Below, in pieces: positions 1-6,840 of a stretch of 64,000 bases of DNA (position 1 is its first letter; every line of letters starts with the position of its first letter). Source of the DNA: Bacteroidota bacterium (GTDB lineage: Bacteria; Bacteroidota; Bacteroidia; Chitinophagales; Chitinophagaceae); the NCBI GenBank assembly GCA_023412975.1, contig JAEZRB010000152.1:1-64000 (forward strand), written 5' to 3'. Both the position numbers and the translations under genes were made by a program. The notes beneath the pieces were generated by a model. That model had not been told where the DNA came from and made no database searches. It worked only from the letters and a program-made list of their open reading frames with translations.

Positions 1-64
1 TTTTATCACCCATTAAAGATTCACCGGAGAGCTTGAGCAGGATTCGTTTGTATTTAGGCAACAT
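1..64 (-). CDS. pyrH: UMP kinase, N-terminal 21 codons (runs off left edge)
   Basis: Reading the minus strand from the ATG at 64-62 gives MLPKYKRILLKLSGESLMGD and a further Lys, the typical start of bacterial UMP kinase (amino-acid-kinase fold; phosphorylates UMP to UDP in the cytoplasm). The KLSGE segment is the N-terminal phosphate-binding strand of the family. The rest of the gene lies outside the window. In many bacteria pyrH follows tsf directly in the rpsB-tsf-pyrH-frr order. Here tsf ends at 15044, so about 15 kb of accessory DNA intervenes, and pyrH has a promoter-like box 20 bp upstream. Identification rests on 21 residues but they are characteristic. Confidence 0.88.
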   Translation of the reverse strand, partial: MLPKYKRILLKLSGESLMGDK

Positions 65-83
65 GGGGTGTGTTTTTGCGCTG

Positions 84-91
84 CGAAGATA
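84..91 (-). promoter_or_regulatory. pyrH promoter -7 box (TATCTTCG)
   Basis: On the minus strand TATCTTCG lies 20 bp before the pyrH ATG and matches the Bacteroidota -7 consensus TAnnTTTG in 7 of 8 positions. The identical octamer lies upstream of rplM (17907-17914) and of the GH13 gene (51938-51945). No clear TTTG -33 element was found at the right distance. It suggests that pyrH is transcribed independently of the distant tsf. Confidence 0.55.
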
Positions 92-141
92 GGGGAATTC
101 AGGGTTTAGGGGCCGGGCCGGTTGACAATGCGTCTCATTCA

Positions 142-195
142 AAATCCAGGCCTATCAATATTAGGCGTTTCGTTGCTGACTGGCACATAAATAAC
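142..195 (-). pseudogene. Remnant of an RHS-type protein
   Basis: The minus-strand translation includes [13 protein letters not shown], nearly matching [11 protein letters not shown] in the intact RHS core segment encoded near 5650-5700. The nucleotide match is also visible (ttaggcgttcg-type stretch at 160-172 against 5666-5678). No RHS sequence continues on either side, so this is a scrap left by recombination or deletion of a second RHS copy. Confidence 0.5.
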
Positions 196-285
196 CAGTT
201 TTGTTGACTGGGTATTCCATATTCTTTGTATCGCCGTGGTGGCTTTAACGCTAACTACAACTGGCTGAATTTTGGGGGAGTTTAA

Positions 286-432
286 AGTAAAACCTCCGTT
301 GAAGTGAATAGCAAAACGCTGAAGCGGTTGCAGGATATTCAAAAACTCAACGAACAGGATAAATCCACCGTCCTTGAGATGGTCGATGCTTTTCTTCGTG
401 ACAGAAAAACTAAAAAACATTGTGCTGAGTAA
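286..432 (+). pseudogene. Possible C-terminal remnant of an XRE-family regulator
   Basis: From 301 the plus strand reads EVNSKTLKRLQDIQKLNEQD, then KSTVLEMVDAFLRDRKTKKH, ending at the TAA at 430-432. This resembles the amphipathic tail that follows the helix-turn-helix in many Bacteroidota XRE regulators. An in-frame TAA at 283-285 separates it from any upstream coding sequence and there is no convincing start, so I read it as a broken gene. The HTH itself is not visible. Confidence 0.4.
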
Positions 433-444
433 AACAAAAGCCTC

Positions 445-864
445 TTAATGAGCGGCTTTGTTGTTTTTTGATAATCGAATAATTCCATTGAACGGATGGC
501 TTAAGAGAACATCTGATATGAGATGCTTCTTCTCATGCAAATGAAGATATTGCTGAAAATCGCCTATCATGTCTCTTAAAAAATTCTCATCTCTAAATGA
601 TAGATCAAAAATGAACAATTCTTTATCCGTAAAAAAGCTTCTGATTTTATCTATATCTTCTTTGGTGTAGTTATAAGAAAATTCTTCCGACACATCATTT
701 AATTGATAATGGTAATATATTTCCAAACGATTGTCTCCTTTCTTTGAGAAGTATGATGTGTCATTATCTTCTTTCTGTAAAAGCAATTTATCATAGGAGT
801 GTATAAACTCTTTGAACAAGTCTATAACTTCTGCATTAGATGTAATAAATGATAGTACTTCCAT
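445..864 (-). CDS. Putative immunity protein for the adjacent toxin tip
   Basis: A 139-residue, acidic, soluble protein without signal peptide or membrane segment. I do not recognise a named family. It starts 2 bp after the stop of the nuclease-like toxin fragment (867-1142) on the same strand. This toxin-then-immunity order is the standard layout of polymorphic toxin cassettes. It is visibly more AT-rich than the housekeeping genes nearby, as is common for such cassettes. The immunity role is inferred from position only; a free-standing hypothetical protein remains possible. Confidence 0.5.
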   Translation of the reverse strand: MEVLSFITSNAEVIDLFKEFIHSYDKLLLQKEDNDTSYFSKKGDNRLEIYYHYQLNDVSEEFSYNYTKEDIDKIRSFFTDKELFIFDLSFRDENFLRDMIGDFQQYLHLHEKKHLISDVLLSHPFNGIIRLSKNNKAAH

Positions 865-866
865 AA

Positions 867-1142
867 TTAGTTCCCAAGAGCTTTTCTTAATTCTTCTTCG
901 GTTTTGTAAACAGTGACTCCCTGCTTTGCAGCCTCGTTAATTTGTGCTGTAGTAGCCTTTGGCATATACAAAATATAACCCTTACCCTGGCTCTTAGCAT
1001 AGTCTAAATTTTTTAATGATTGAGTTAGCTTCATTTTACCCCCTGATTTTACCTCAACATTAAATTTTGAAGTCATTATATCGACATCTCCAGCACCCCA
1101 GTTGTTCTTAGTGTTCCCACAACCAAAAGTAAATATTAAACT
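867..1142 (-). pseudogene. RHS/polymorphic toxin tip, nuclease-like, N-terminus lost
   Basis: The open frame runs from a stop codon at 1143-1145 to 867 without a convincing start. An internal ATG at 1074-1076 gives only 69 residues. Upstream of that ATG the frame still codes for NNWGAGDVDIMTSKFNVEVK followed by SGG. A D-V-D-I followed after a few residues by E-V-K is the pattern of PD-(D/E)xK restriction-endonuclease-fold toxins, so I read this as the last ~92 residues of a toxin domain whose carrier was removed. The break falls where the 1144-1345 element begins. Family assignment is inference from one motif. Confidence 0.5.
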
Positions 1143-1143
1143 C

Positions 1144-1345
1144 TAGGATTGTTGTGATTAGTCTGTGACTAATCATCAGTCCGCCTCAGCGGACTGTCCA
1201 CCCGGCCATAGCAACCATTGGATAATCGAAGTCAACCTTGTTTTGGTTCTTTAGGGTATCTCAAAGCCATCTATTTTCCGATTACACAAAGTGGACGGCT
1301 TTTTCAAAGCCGATGGTGAGATGCAATCCCACCACAACAATCCTA
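1144..1345. repeat. 202-bp structured element bounded by 13-bp perfect inverted repeats
   Basis: TAGGATTGTTGTG at 1144-1156 is perfectly inverted at 1333-1345. Inside are three strong hairpins: 1156-1174 (8-bp stem, 3-nt loop), 1177-1196 (CAGTCCGC/GCGGACTG, 4-nt loop) and 1296-1312 (7-bp stem, 3-nt loop). No open reading frame of note. It lies exactly between the truncated toxin tip and the truncated intron-encoded protein, so it may be a MITE-like insertion or an RNA element. I do not recognise the family. Confidence 0.55.
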
Positions 1346-1351
1346 TAATTT

Positions 1352-1432
1352 TTATTGGCTTACTGATCCGGAAAAACAAACTACTGAGAACGGGTAGCTA
1401 TCTTGCGATATTTTCTGCCTTCTGCCTTTCAT
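1352..1432 (-). pseudogene. Stub of group II intron reverse transcriptase/maturase
   Basis: From the ATG at 1432-1430 the frame reads MKGRRQKISQDSYPF and then loses resemblance before a stop at 1352-1354. The opening resembles the N-terminus of group II intron-encoded proteins and is in the expected place, right after the 5' ribozyme domains. All reverse-transcriptase motifs are gone, so the protein was truncated after about 15 codons. Confidence 0.5.
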
Positions 1433-1607
1433 CTGGTAACATTCATTGACTACTTACTTCTTAAGGTTCAGCCCTTCCAACAGTGGTCTTACTGTTGTAC
1501 TATGGCCTCGGCTGACTTCTCACAGTAAATCTGTTTCAACCATGCTTCATACATAATGTTTCCGCATGTCTGTGATATCTCCCACGGTAAGACGATAAAC
1601 TTTCGTT

Positions 1608-1641
1608 CCATATACGTAAGCCTTCGGCCAAGTGCATCTTG
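1608..1641. repeat. IS66 target duplication and left inverted repeat
   Basis: CCATATAC at 1608-1615 is the 8-bp target duplication repeated at 3913-3920. The terminal repeat starts at 1616 with GTAAGCC. Its first 26 bases match the inverted right end (3887-3912) at 20 positions. An 8-bp duplication is typical of IS66-family transposition. Confidence 0.85.
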
Positions 1642-1651
1642 TTAGATCGTA

Positions 1652-3124
1652 CTATTTCTTGTATCGATGTGGAAGCAGATCTTGTATTTGATTGATAGGA
1701 TGATCAGCGATGCGGTGCAACACATCTTTGAGCCAGGTGGCAGGTTCTATCCCATGCATTTTGCAGGTACCAAGTAAAGAGTACAACATACCACTACGCT
1801 TAGCTGCTTCATGACTGCCGGCAAACAGATAATTTTTCCTGCCCAGTGCCACAGGACGGATGCTGTTTTCTACCGGATTGTTATCGATGTTCAGTCTTCC
1901 ATCATTTACATAAGCCGATAATCTTTCCCAGCGTTCAAGACTGTAACCAATCGCTTTGCCGATCGCGCTTTTGGGTAACACCTGCAGGTATTGCTGCTGG
2001 AGCCATAGTCCCAAGTCTCTGAGGATACGAACTGATTTAAGTTTTCGGACTTCTTTTATCTGTTCAAAGCTCAGTTGTTCTTCCTGGCAGATGCGTTCGA
2101 TGATATAAAGCTTTTGTATTTCCTTCAACGCATGAGTTGCCCGCTGCTCATCATTATCCAATGCATCATTGAACATGCGGCTGGCATGCGCCATACAATG
2201 GATCAGCGTAATGCCTTGCTTTTTAGCAAAAATATCATAAGCCACATACCCGTCGGTTTGCAGGTAACCAGTAAAATCTTTAAGGATCTCTACCGGTCCT
2301 TCCCGGCCACGGCCTTCCTGGTAGTCGAACAGGGCGATCTTATCGATACTGTTTTGATAAACCCAGTAGTATCCCCGGTGTGTTTCACCTTTTTTGTCCT
2401 TATCCATCACTTTGATGGGCGTTTCATCCGCATGCAGGTAATTACTTTGTAATACTTCGGCTTTCAGCGCTTCAAACAAGGGAGTTATCAGGCCGCATGT
2501 ACTGCTCACCCAATCTGTGAGGGTAGAATAAGCCAGTTTTACGCCACTTCTTTCAAAACGCTGCATTTGCCGGTGCAGAGGAAGATGATCGATATATTTG
2601 TCGGTAATGATCTGAGCCAGCAGTCCTTCACCCGCCATCGCCTTTTCAAGCGGCCTCGACGGAAGTTTTCCTATTATTACGCCGGTGTTATCGGGCTTAG
2701 CATATTTGATGCGTTTGTATTGCTTCACGTACAGTTCTCCTGGTTCGTATTCCAGTACTTCGGTGATCTCTTCACCGATCTTTTTGCAGTCGCCCGTATC
2801 TTCAGAAGGCTCAATGATGATTTGTTCCCGGCGAAGACTTTCCGGCAGCTTCATTCTACCGGGATGCACCAGCGGTCTGGGTTCAACAACCACATTGGAT
2901 TTTGTATAGCTGATCTGTTTGATGGAAGTGATCGTAGCAGTCGCTGCCGATTCGGTAGGGATATCAAGACTCAGCTGTGGATGCGTTGGCTCAGCAGGAA
3001 TAAAGCGTTCGTGACGGGAGCCGAAAATCATTTTTTGCAACTGCGCCAGTTGCTGTTTGAGTTGTAAAATCTCAAACTGCGATTGCTCATATAAACTTTT
3101 ATAATCTGTACTGGCGGACATCAC
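1652..3124 (-). CDS. tnpC: IS66 family transposase TnpC
   Basis: A 490-residue DDE transposase. It has an N-terminal coiled region (LYEQSQFEILQLKQQLAQL) with the IS66 signature KMIFGSRHERF. A Zn-binding-like middle segment follows, then the catalytic domain: the first Asp in YLHADETPIKV, the second in GYLQTDGYVAYD, and the Glu in NNPVENSIRPVALGRKNYLF. The C-terminal segment (GMLYSLLGTCKMHGIEPATW) is the usual IS66 C-terminal domain. Length and motifs are those of a full-length enzyme. It is the last gene of the IS operon, starting 42 bp after tnpB. Confidence 0.95.
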   Translation of the reverse strand: MMSASTDYKSLYEQSQFEILQLKQQLAQLQKMIFGSRHERFIPAEPTHPQLSLDIPTESAATATITSIKQISYTKSNVVVEPRPLVHPGRMKLPESLRREQIIIEPSEDTGDCKKIGEEITEVLEYEPGELYVKQYKRIKYAKPDNTGVIIGKLPSRPLEKAMAGEGLLAQIITDKYIDHLPLHRQMQRFERSGVKLAYSTLTDWVSSTCGLITPLFEALKAEVLQSNYLHADETPIKVMDKDKKGETHRGYYWVYQNSIDKIALFDYQEGRGREGPVEILKDFTGYLQTDGYVAYDIFAKKQGITLIHCMAHASRMFNDALDNDEQRATHALKEIQKLYIIERICQEEQLSFEQIKEVRKLKSVRILRDLGLWLQQQYLQVLPKSAIGKAIGYSLERWERLSAYVNDGRLNIDNNPVENSIRPVALGRKNYLFAGSHEAAKRSGMLYSLLGTCKMHGIEPATWLKDVLHRIADHPINQIQDLLPHRYKK

Positions 3125-3166
3125 TGCAAAGATGTGATGACATCACGCATGCCAATAATTTTTTTT

Positions 3167-3538
3167 TCAACCGGATGCAATGCTATGTTGGTATCTTTTT
3201 CTATACCGGATTGTTTGCAGGGAGATCCCCTGCAGAATAAAGTGTAACTGGTCTGTGGTCAGTTGCATACTGTTTGCATCCAGGTTGAACGACGGCACTT
3301 CAAAAGCGCCTTTTTCCAGTCTGCGGTAGAAGATGGCGAAGCCCCCTTTTTCATACACCAGTAGTTTAAGATGCGTGCGCGGACGGTTGATAAAAATAAA
3401 CGCATCGCCCTGTGTTACTATTCTGCCCAGTTCATTGGTGATAATACCGCACAGCTGATTAAATCCTTTACGCATATCAGTTTCTTTGCGGTACAAATGA
3501 TAACTGCGTTGATCTGTAAGAACGATTAAGCTACTCAT
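3167..3538 (-). CDS. tnpB: IS66 accessory protein TnpB
   Basis: A 123-residue protein of the IS66 Orf2/TnpB family. Signatures are TDMRKGFNQLCGII near residues 21-34, DAFIFINRPRTHLKLLVYE in the middle, and FYRRLEKGAFEVP. It is needed together with TnpA and TnpC for transposition of IS66 elements, but its molecular role is not established. Its ATG overlaps the tnpA stop by 4 bp, pointing to translational coupling. Confidence 0.93.
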   Translation of the reverse strand: MSSLIVLTDQRSYHLYRKETDMRKGFNQLCGIITNELGRIVTQGDAFIFINRPRTHLKLLVYEKGGFAIFYRRLEKGAFEVPSFNLDANSMQLTTDQLHFILQGISLQTIRYRKRYQHSIASG

Positions 3539-3861
3539 TGCACCAGTTCTTTAAGATAAGCGGCACTGACCGGCTGATATAAACGAATGCCACTGACTTC
3601 GGCAAACAATTGATCAGTCGGAGTCGACTGCAACACTACCCTGGAAAATCCTGAAGGTTTTGTGCTATTCGATCCCGCCGCTTTACGCCTCGATAACCAT
3701 TTATGAAAATTGCCGGGGTTAATTCCTTTCATCTCACAAAACTCTTTTACACCAACGCTACTTTCTTTATACTGCGATATCAAATCATCTATCTGCTGCT
3801 GCGTTCTGCGAATCCGACCCTTTGAAATCTCATGCTGTTCCATACGTATTTTTTGGAACAA
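3535..3861 (-). CDS. tnpA: IS66 accessory protein TnpA
   Basis: A 108-residue, basic, small helix-turn-helix type protein, first gene of the IS66 operon. The segment IDDLISQYKESSVGVKEFCE (residues 24-43) followed by GINPGNFHKWL is the usual HTH of the TnpA/OrfA component. It begins 26 bp inside the right inverted repeat and overlaps tnpB by 4 bp. Intact in length for the family. Confidence 0.88.
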   Translation of the reverse strand: MFQKIRMEQHEISKGRIRRTQQQIDDLISQYKESSVGVKEFCEMKGINPGNFHKWLSRRKAAGSNSTKPSGFSRVVLQSTPTDQLFAEVSGIRLYQPVSAAYLKELVQ

Positions 3862-3886
3862 ACTTAATAACCAACAGTCAGGTTAA

Positions 3887-3920
3887 CCAGATGTAGTTAG
3901 CCGTGGGCTTACCCATATAC
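3887..3920. repeat. IS66 right inverted repeat and target duplication
   Basis: The right terminal repeat is 3887-3912 (ending GGGCTTAC) and is followed by the target duplication CCATATAC at 3913-3920, identical to 1608-1615. Together these set the exact right boundary of the element. Confidence 0.85.
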
Positions 3921-4157
3921 CCGCAACATTTACACTTCTGTGTCTGTATAGTCTTCGGACTTCGCTTTGTCATGCAAGCTCATCCCACAGAATATGCCTG
4001 ATGCTGTTCGTGTTCCTCGGGCCGGAACTTTGTCGCCAGCTTCCTTCAGATTTCACCTCGCAGTGAACACCCTTACTCTTGGCTAATGGTTGGCGACTAT
4101 ATGCCCCCATAACGGATTTGCACCGTCAAGTTTATCGCCATGCGTGGCGCACAAGCA

Positions 4158-4180
4158 AAAGCCCGGCATGACCGGGCTTT
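4158..4180 (-). terminator. Intrinsic terminator after the lipoprotein gene
   Basis: AAAGCCCGG (4158-4166) and CCGGGCTTT (4172-4180) form a perfect 9-bp stem with a 5-nt loop. In the minus direction it ends in TTTTGC. It follows the lipoprotein stop (4197) by 17 bp and is itself followed 6 bp later by the group II intron 5' end at 4152. The terminator therefore served as the intron target. Confidence 0.75.
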
Positions 4181-4196
4181 GTTGTAGGCGGATCTC

Positions 4197-4580
4197 TTAT
4201 TCAAATATTTTTTTCTTTTCTAACTCCAAGAGGCTATATGTATTCTTATCACTCATTTTACTTTTATTATCTCTTCTACCTGTTATTTTATAAATATGCA
4301 CACTATCGCCGTCGCATTCATACGAATAACCCTCATCACCATTATCATAGACGCCAACATGCATTCTAAAATTAACCGAATCGGTTAAATAATCAGATAC
4401 CCTATCTCCTCCGTAGGCCCCACCACCAGCTATTTCATATGTTTCAACAAATAAATTTTTACTACAAACCCTTGTAGTAGAAGTGTGCTTAGATTTATCT
4501 CGATCATTGCTACACCCTAAACAGAATACAACAAGAAAAATAAAAAGAAATTTGACCTTTGATAAATAAGGTAGATTCAT
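4197..4580 (-). CDS. Small lipoprotein, putative immunity to the upstream RHS toxin
   Basis: A 127-residue protein with a signal peptide and lipobox: a hydrophobic stretch ending VVFCLGC, with the Cys at about residue 23 as the lipidation site. The mature part is short, charged and AT-rich in codon use. It follows the RHS toxin gene by 19 bp on the same strand and is followed by a terminator, the arrangement expected for a toxin-immunity pair. A lipoprotein immunity partner would act at the periplasmic face of a membrane. No family is recognised; the role is inferred from position. Confidence 0.5.
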   Translation of the reverse strand: MNLPYLSKVKFLFIFLVVFCLGCSNDRDKSKHTSTTRVCSKNLFVETYEIAGGGAYGGDRVSDYLTDSVNFRMHVGVYDNGDEGYSYECDGDSVHIYKITGRRDNKSKMSDKNTYSLLELEKKKIFE

Positions 4581-4599
4581 TTAAAATGTTTTAACGGCA

Positions 4600-6675
4600 C
4601 TAAAATTTTCCGATTTGATTCCGAATTTCCTGTTTCAACAACTTTGTAGCCTTTTCCGTTTGTGCATTGATGTATGTAGCTGGCGTAGGCTTGCCCAGTT
4701 TATTAGCTGCATCGGTCATGCCAAGCGTGTTATACTTATAATCTGTTGGATTATCACCATGCGGCCGTACAGGATGAAACAAGGTTGTAATAGTTCCCAA
4801 AATAAGACCATTATTTTTCGTCTGCTCCGCCCAGCCCGCGCCTAACCATTGAAAATCGTAATTGATTCCAGAATAAGTACCCGTATACCCTGCATGATAG
4901 TTACCTACATCTGCGGAACTACTAAAAGACAGGCTGCCATCTGTAAAACTTGTATGCTTTGCATTTGGGTCATTTTTTAAGGCCTCTTTGTCGAAGTTCC
5001 ACGCAACACCGAATATTGTATTCTCATTATTCTTCAAATCCCAAGGCGCATCTTGCTTCACTTGGTTTTTCCACTCAAGAGTACTAAGCCCTTTCGCTGT
5101 CTCTCCATTCTGGCTCAAAAGATTTCCGAAAAAATCTTTCATATCAATATTCTTACCCAACTCTCCCACTTCTTTTCCGCCAGCAGTATGATCTGTTGCA
5201 GAATATTTTTTATCTACGTCGGCAGCCGTTGTACCTTTCTTATGTACAAAGACTCTATTGTCTCCATCATTAATATTCTTCAACACATTTCCCTTATCAT
5301 CGATATGAACAGATTCGACACCCATTCCGTCAGGGTCTGTAAAGCGAAGAGGATTATTAACTACATAGTTGTAAGGACTCCATCTTCTATACAAGTCACT
5401 TAATGGATCAGGAGTAAACCATCTTCCTATCTGGTTATCATACATTCTTGCTCCATAGTCTAGCCATTCCAGTCCTGAGCCATCACTGAACTCCTTTCTC
5501 TGTTCTTCTTTACCATTGTATTTATAATGATTATCAGGAGAACCAAAGCCTAATGCTTTAGAAGAGATTCCGTTCATGGTAAGCCCAAACGGATAATAAT
5601 GCGTTTCCTCCAATATAGGCCCCCGAATATGAGTTACCTGGAGATTATCAAAGAACACATCTATGTTAGGCGTTTCATTACTAACATAGATATAAAGATA
5701 ACCGTTTTTGTCAACAGGTTTATTCTCAATCAGGTGGGTCTTAAACTCCTGGTCATTGCCTGCACCATCAAAACCACTGCTGTTGCTTACAAGCTTAAAC
5801 TGCTCATCAAACAAGACCCAGTTCAAATAGGCTTTCGGCTTCCCGGTGCCGACTGTCTGGCCATTTAAAAAGCTCGTGACGCCCGGGGTGAACACGCCAC
5901 TGCTGGCTAGTTCCGTCGTGGTTGCACCCCCATGCACTGAACTTATGCTACCGACAAAGCCTGCTAGCGCTGCCACCACATCCGCCAAGGGATTTACCGG
6001 TGTACCAGGTGTCACGCCATTCTTCCTGTACCAACTGTTTGCCCTGATGTTAAACTTATCGCCAGCCATTACTTTTAATACGATACCTGTACCCGTTTTA
6101 GCGCCATTGCCATTCAGCTTTTGTATAAAATCGTTGGGATTGGTATAGGTATCGCTGGGATATCCACTGACCGTATTTTTATTGACCCTTCCTGTATCAA
6201 GGCCGCTATAGTATAGCTTTTCATTGGCCAGGGATGTAGTTTCCAATGAGGCAACCGGGTAAGCATCCGTCTGCTTCTGCGTGGTCAACACCATCCGAAC
6301 ATTACCCAAATGGTCTTTGAGCATGTAATCGTATTGGAAACTGCTGTCGCATGATTTAAACCGTATCCTCCCTTCCCCGTCCGCTACAAATTGCAAAACA
6401 TCGTTTTCGTATACAGCGCTGCCGATATATGTCGTAGTTGTGGTTCTAGAGGGGTTAACAGTATTGTCAATGGTCTCCTTTCTTAACTTATATCCGGCCG
6501 CACTATAGGTGTATGTAATTGAATCCTTACCTGTAATTGTGACTACATGCGACAGATTCAAATGGTTGTAGGTGATGCTGCTGATAGCCTTGTTTAAATC
6601 ACTGGAAAGGTTGCCATTCACATCGTACGTGTAATCGTTGCTACTGCCACTGCTGCCGTTTTTGAAATCATACCC
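4600..6675 (-). pseudogene. RHS repeat toxin, 5'-truncated, with C-terminal toxin domain
   Basis: The open frame starts just after an in-frame stop at 6676-6678 and has no good start codon; a GTG at 6619-6621 is inside a YD-repeat ([12 protein letters not shown]). About 690 residues remain. Visible parts are YD-repeats, an RHS-core segment ([51 protein letters not shown]) and about 245 residues beyond the core forming the variable tip. The tip has [14 protein letters not shown] ... GAGWAEQ, which resembles polymorphic toxin type 44, a putative peptidase or hydrolase; this match is tentative. Full-length relatives are usually over 1000 residues and carry a signal peptide, so secretion is doubtful. 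It is paired with the lipoprotein at 4197-4580. Confidence 0.75.
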
Positions 6676-6840
6676 TCACCCCTTTTTCTCCAAAAAAAAG
6701 CCCGCCGCCTGATGACCTTTTTTCATTCTGCCGATTAAATACTGTTATCCCAACCTATAAAAACCACCCGTTTCACCTGTCCCCCTGACGACCAAAACAG
6801 TAGAACCATTCTCAACATTTATCAATAAAACCTACACACC
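6676..6840. other. Junction between RHS zone and kinase operon
   Basis: This 165-bp gap holds the break point of the RHS gene (6676) and must contain the promoter of the plus-strand operon starting at 6841. No sequence matching TTTG plus TAnnTTTG could be placed with confidence. An A-run beside a GC-rich block (about 6692-6711) is followed by a T-run at 6718-6723, but they do not form a clear terminator. Confidence 0.35.

Larger units (their letters stand above)
1616..3912 (-). mobile_element. Complete IS66-family insertion sequence
   Basis: A 2297-bp element with imperfect 26-bp terminal inverted repeats (both start GTAAGCC), flanked by the direct duplication CCATATAC. It carries the canonical three genes tnpA, tnpB and tnpC in order on the minus strand, all intact. 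Removing the element and one duplication rejoins the group II intron sequence, which shows that the IS landed in an already present intron. All parts needed for transposition appear intact. Confidence 0.92.
1352..4152 (-). mobile_element. Group II intron remnant (5' ribozyme domains), split by IS66
   Basis: On the minus strand the sequence starts at 4152 with GTGCGCC, fitting the GUGYG 5' end of group II introns. It continues with blocks I recognise from bacterial group II introns, such as AATCTGAAGGAAGCTGGC (about 4042-4060), CATGACAAAGCGAAGTCC, and, after the IS66 interruption, GAGAAGTCAGCCGAGGCCATAG and GGAAGGGCTGAAC just before an intron-protein start codon at 1432. The catalytic domain V and 3' end are not found, so it cannot splice. 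The 5' exon is an intrinsic terminator (4158-4180), an insertion preference known for class C introns. Exact class is uncertain. Confidence 0.65.

Noticed and set aside
1156..1196. CTGATGA on the minus strand (1179-1173) between two stems, recalling a hammerhead ribozyme core
   Set aside because: The second core GAAA and the UH cleavage site are missing at the right place; the motif is just the joint of two simple hairpins.
4090..4293. 67-codon plus-strand frame near the terminator and intron end
   Set aside because: It spans the intron 5' end, the terminator and the lipoprotein gene end; no coding feature.
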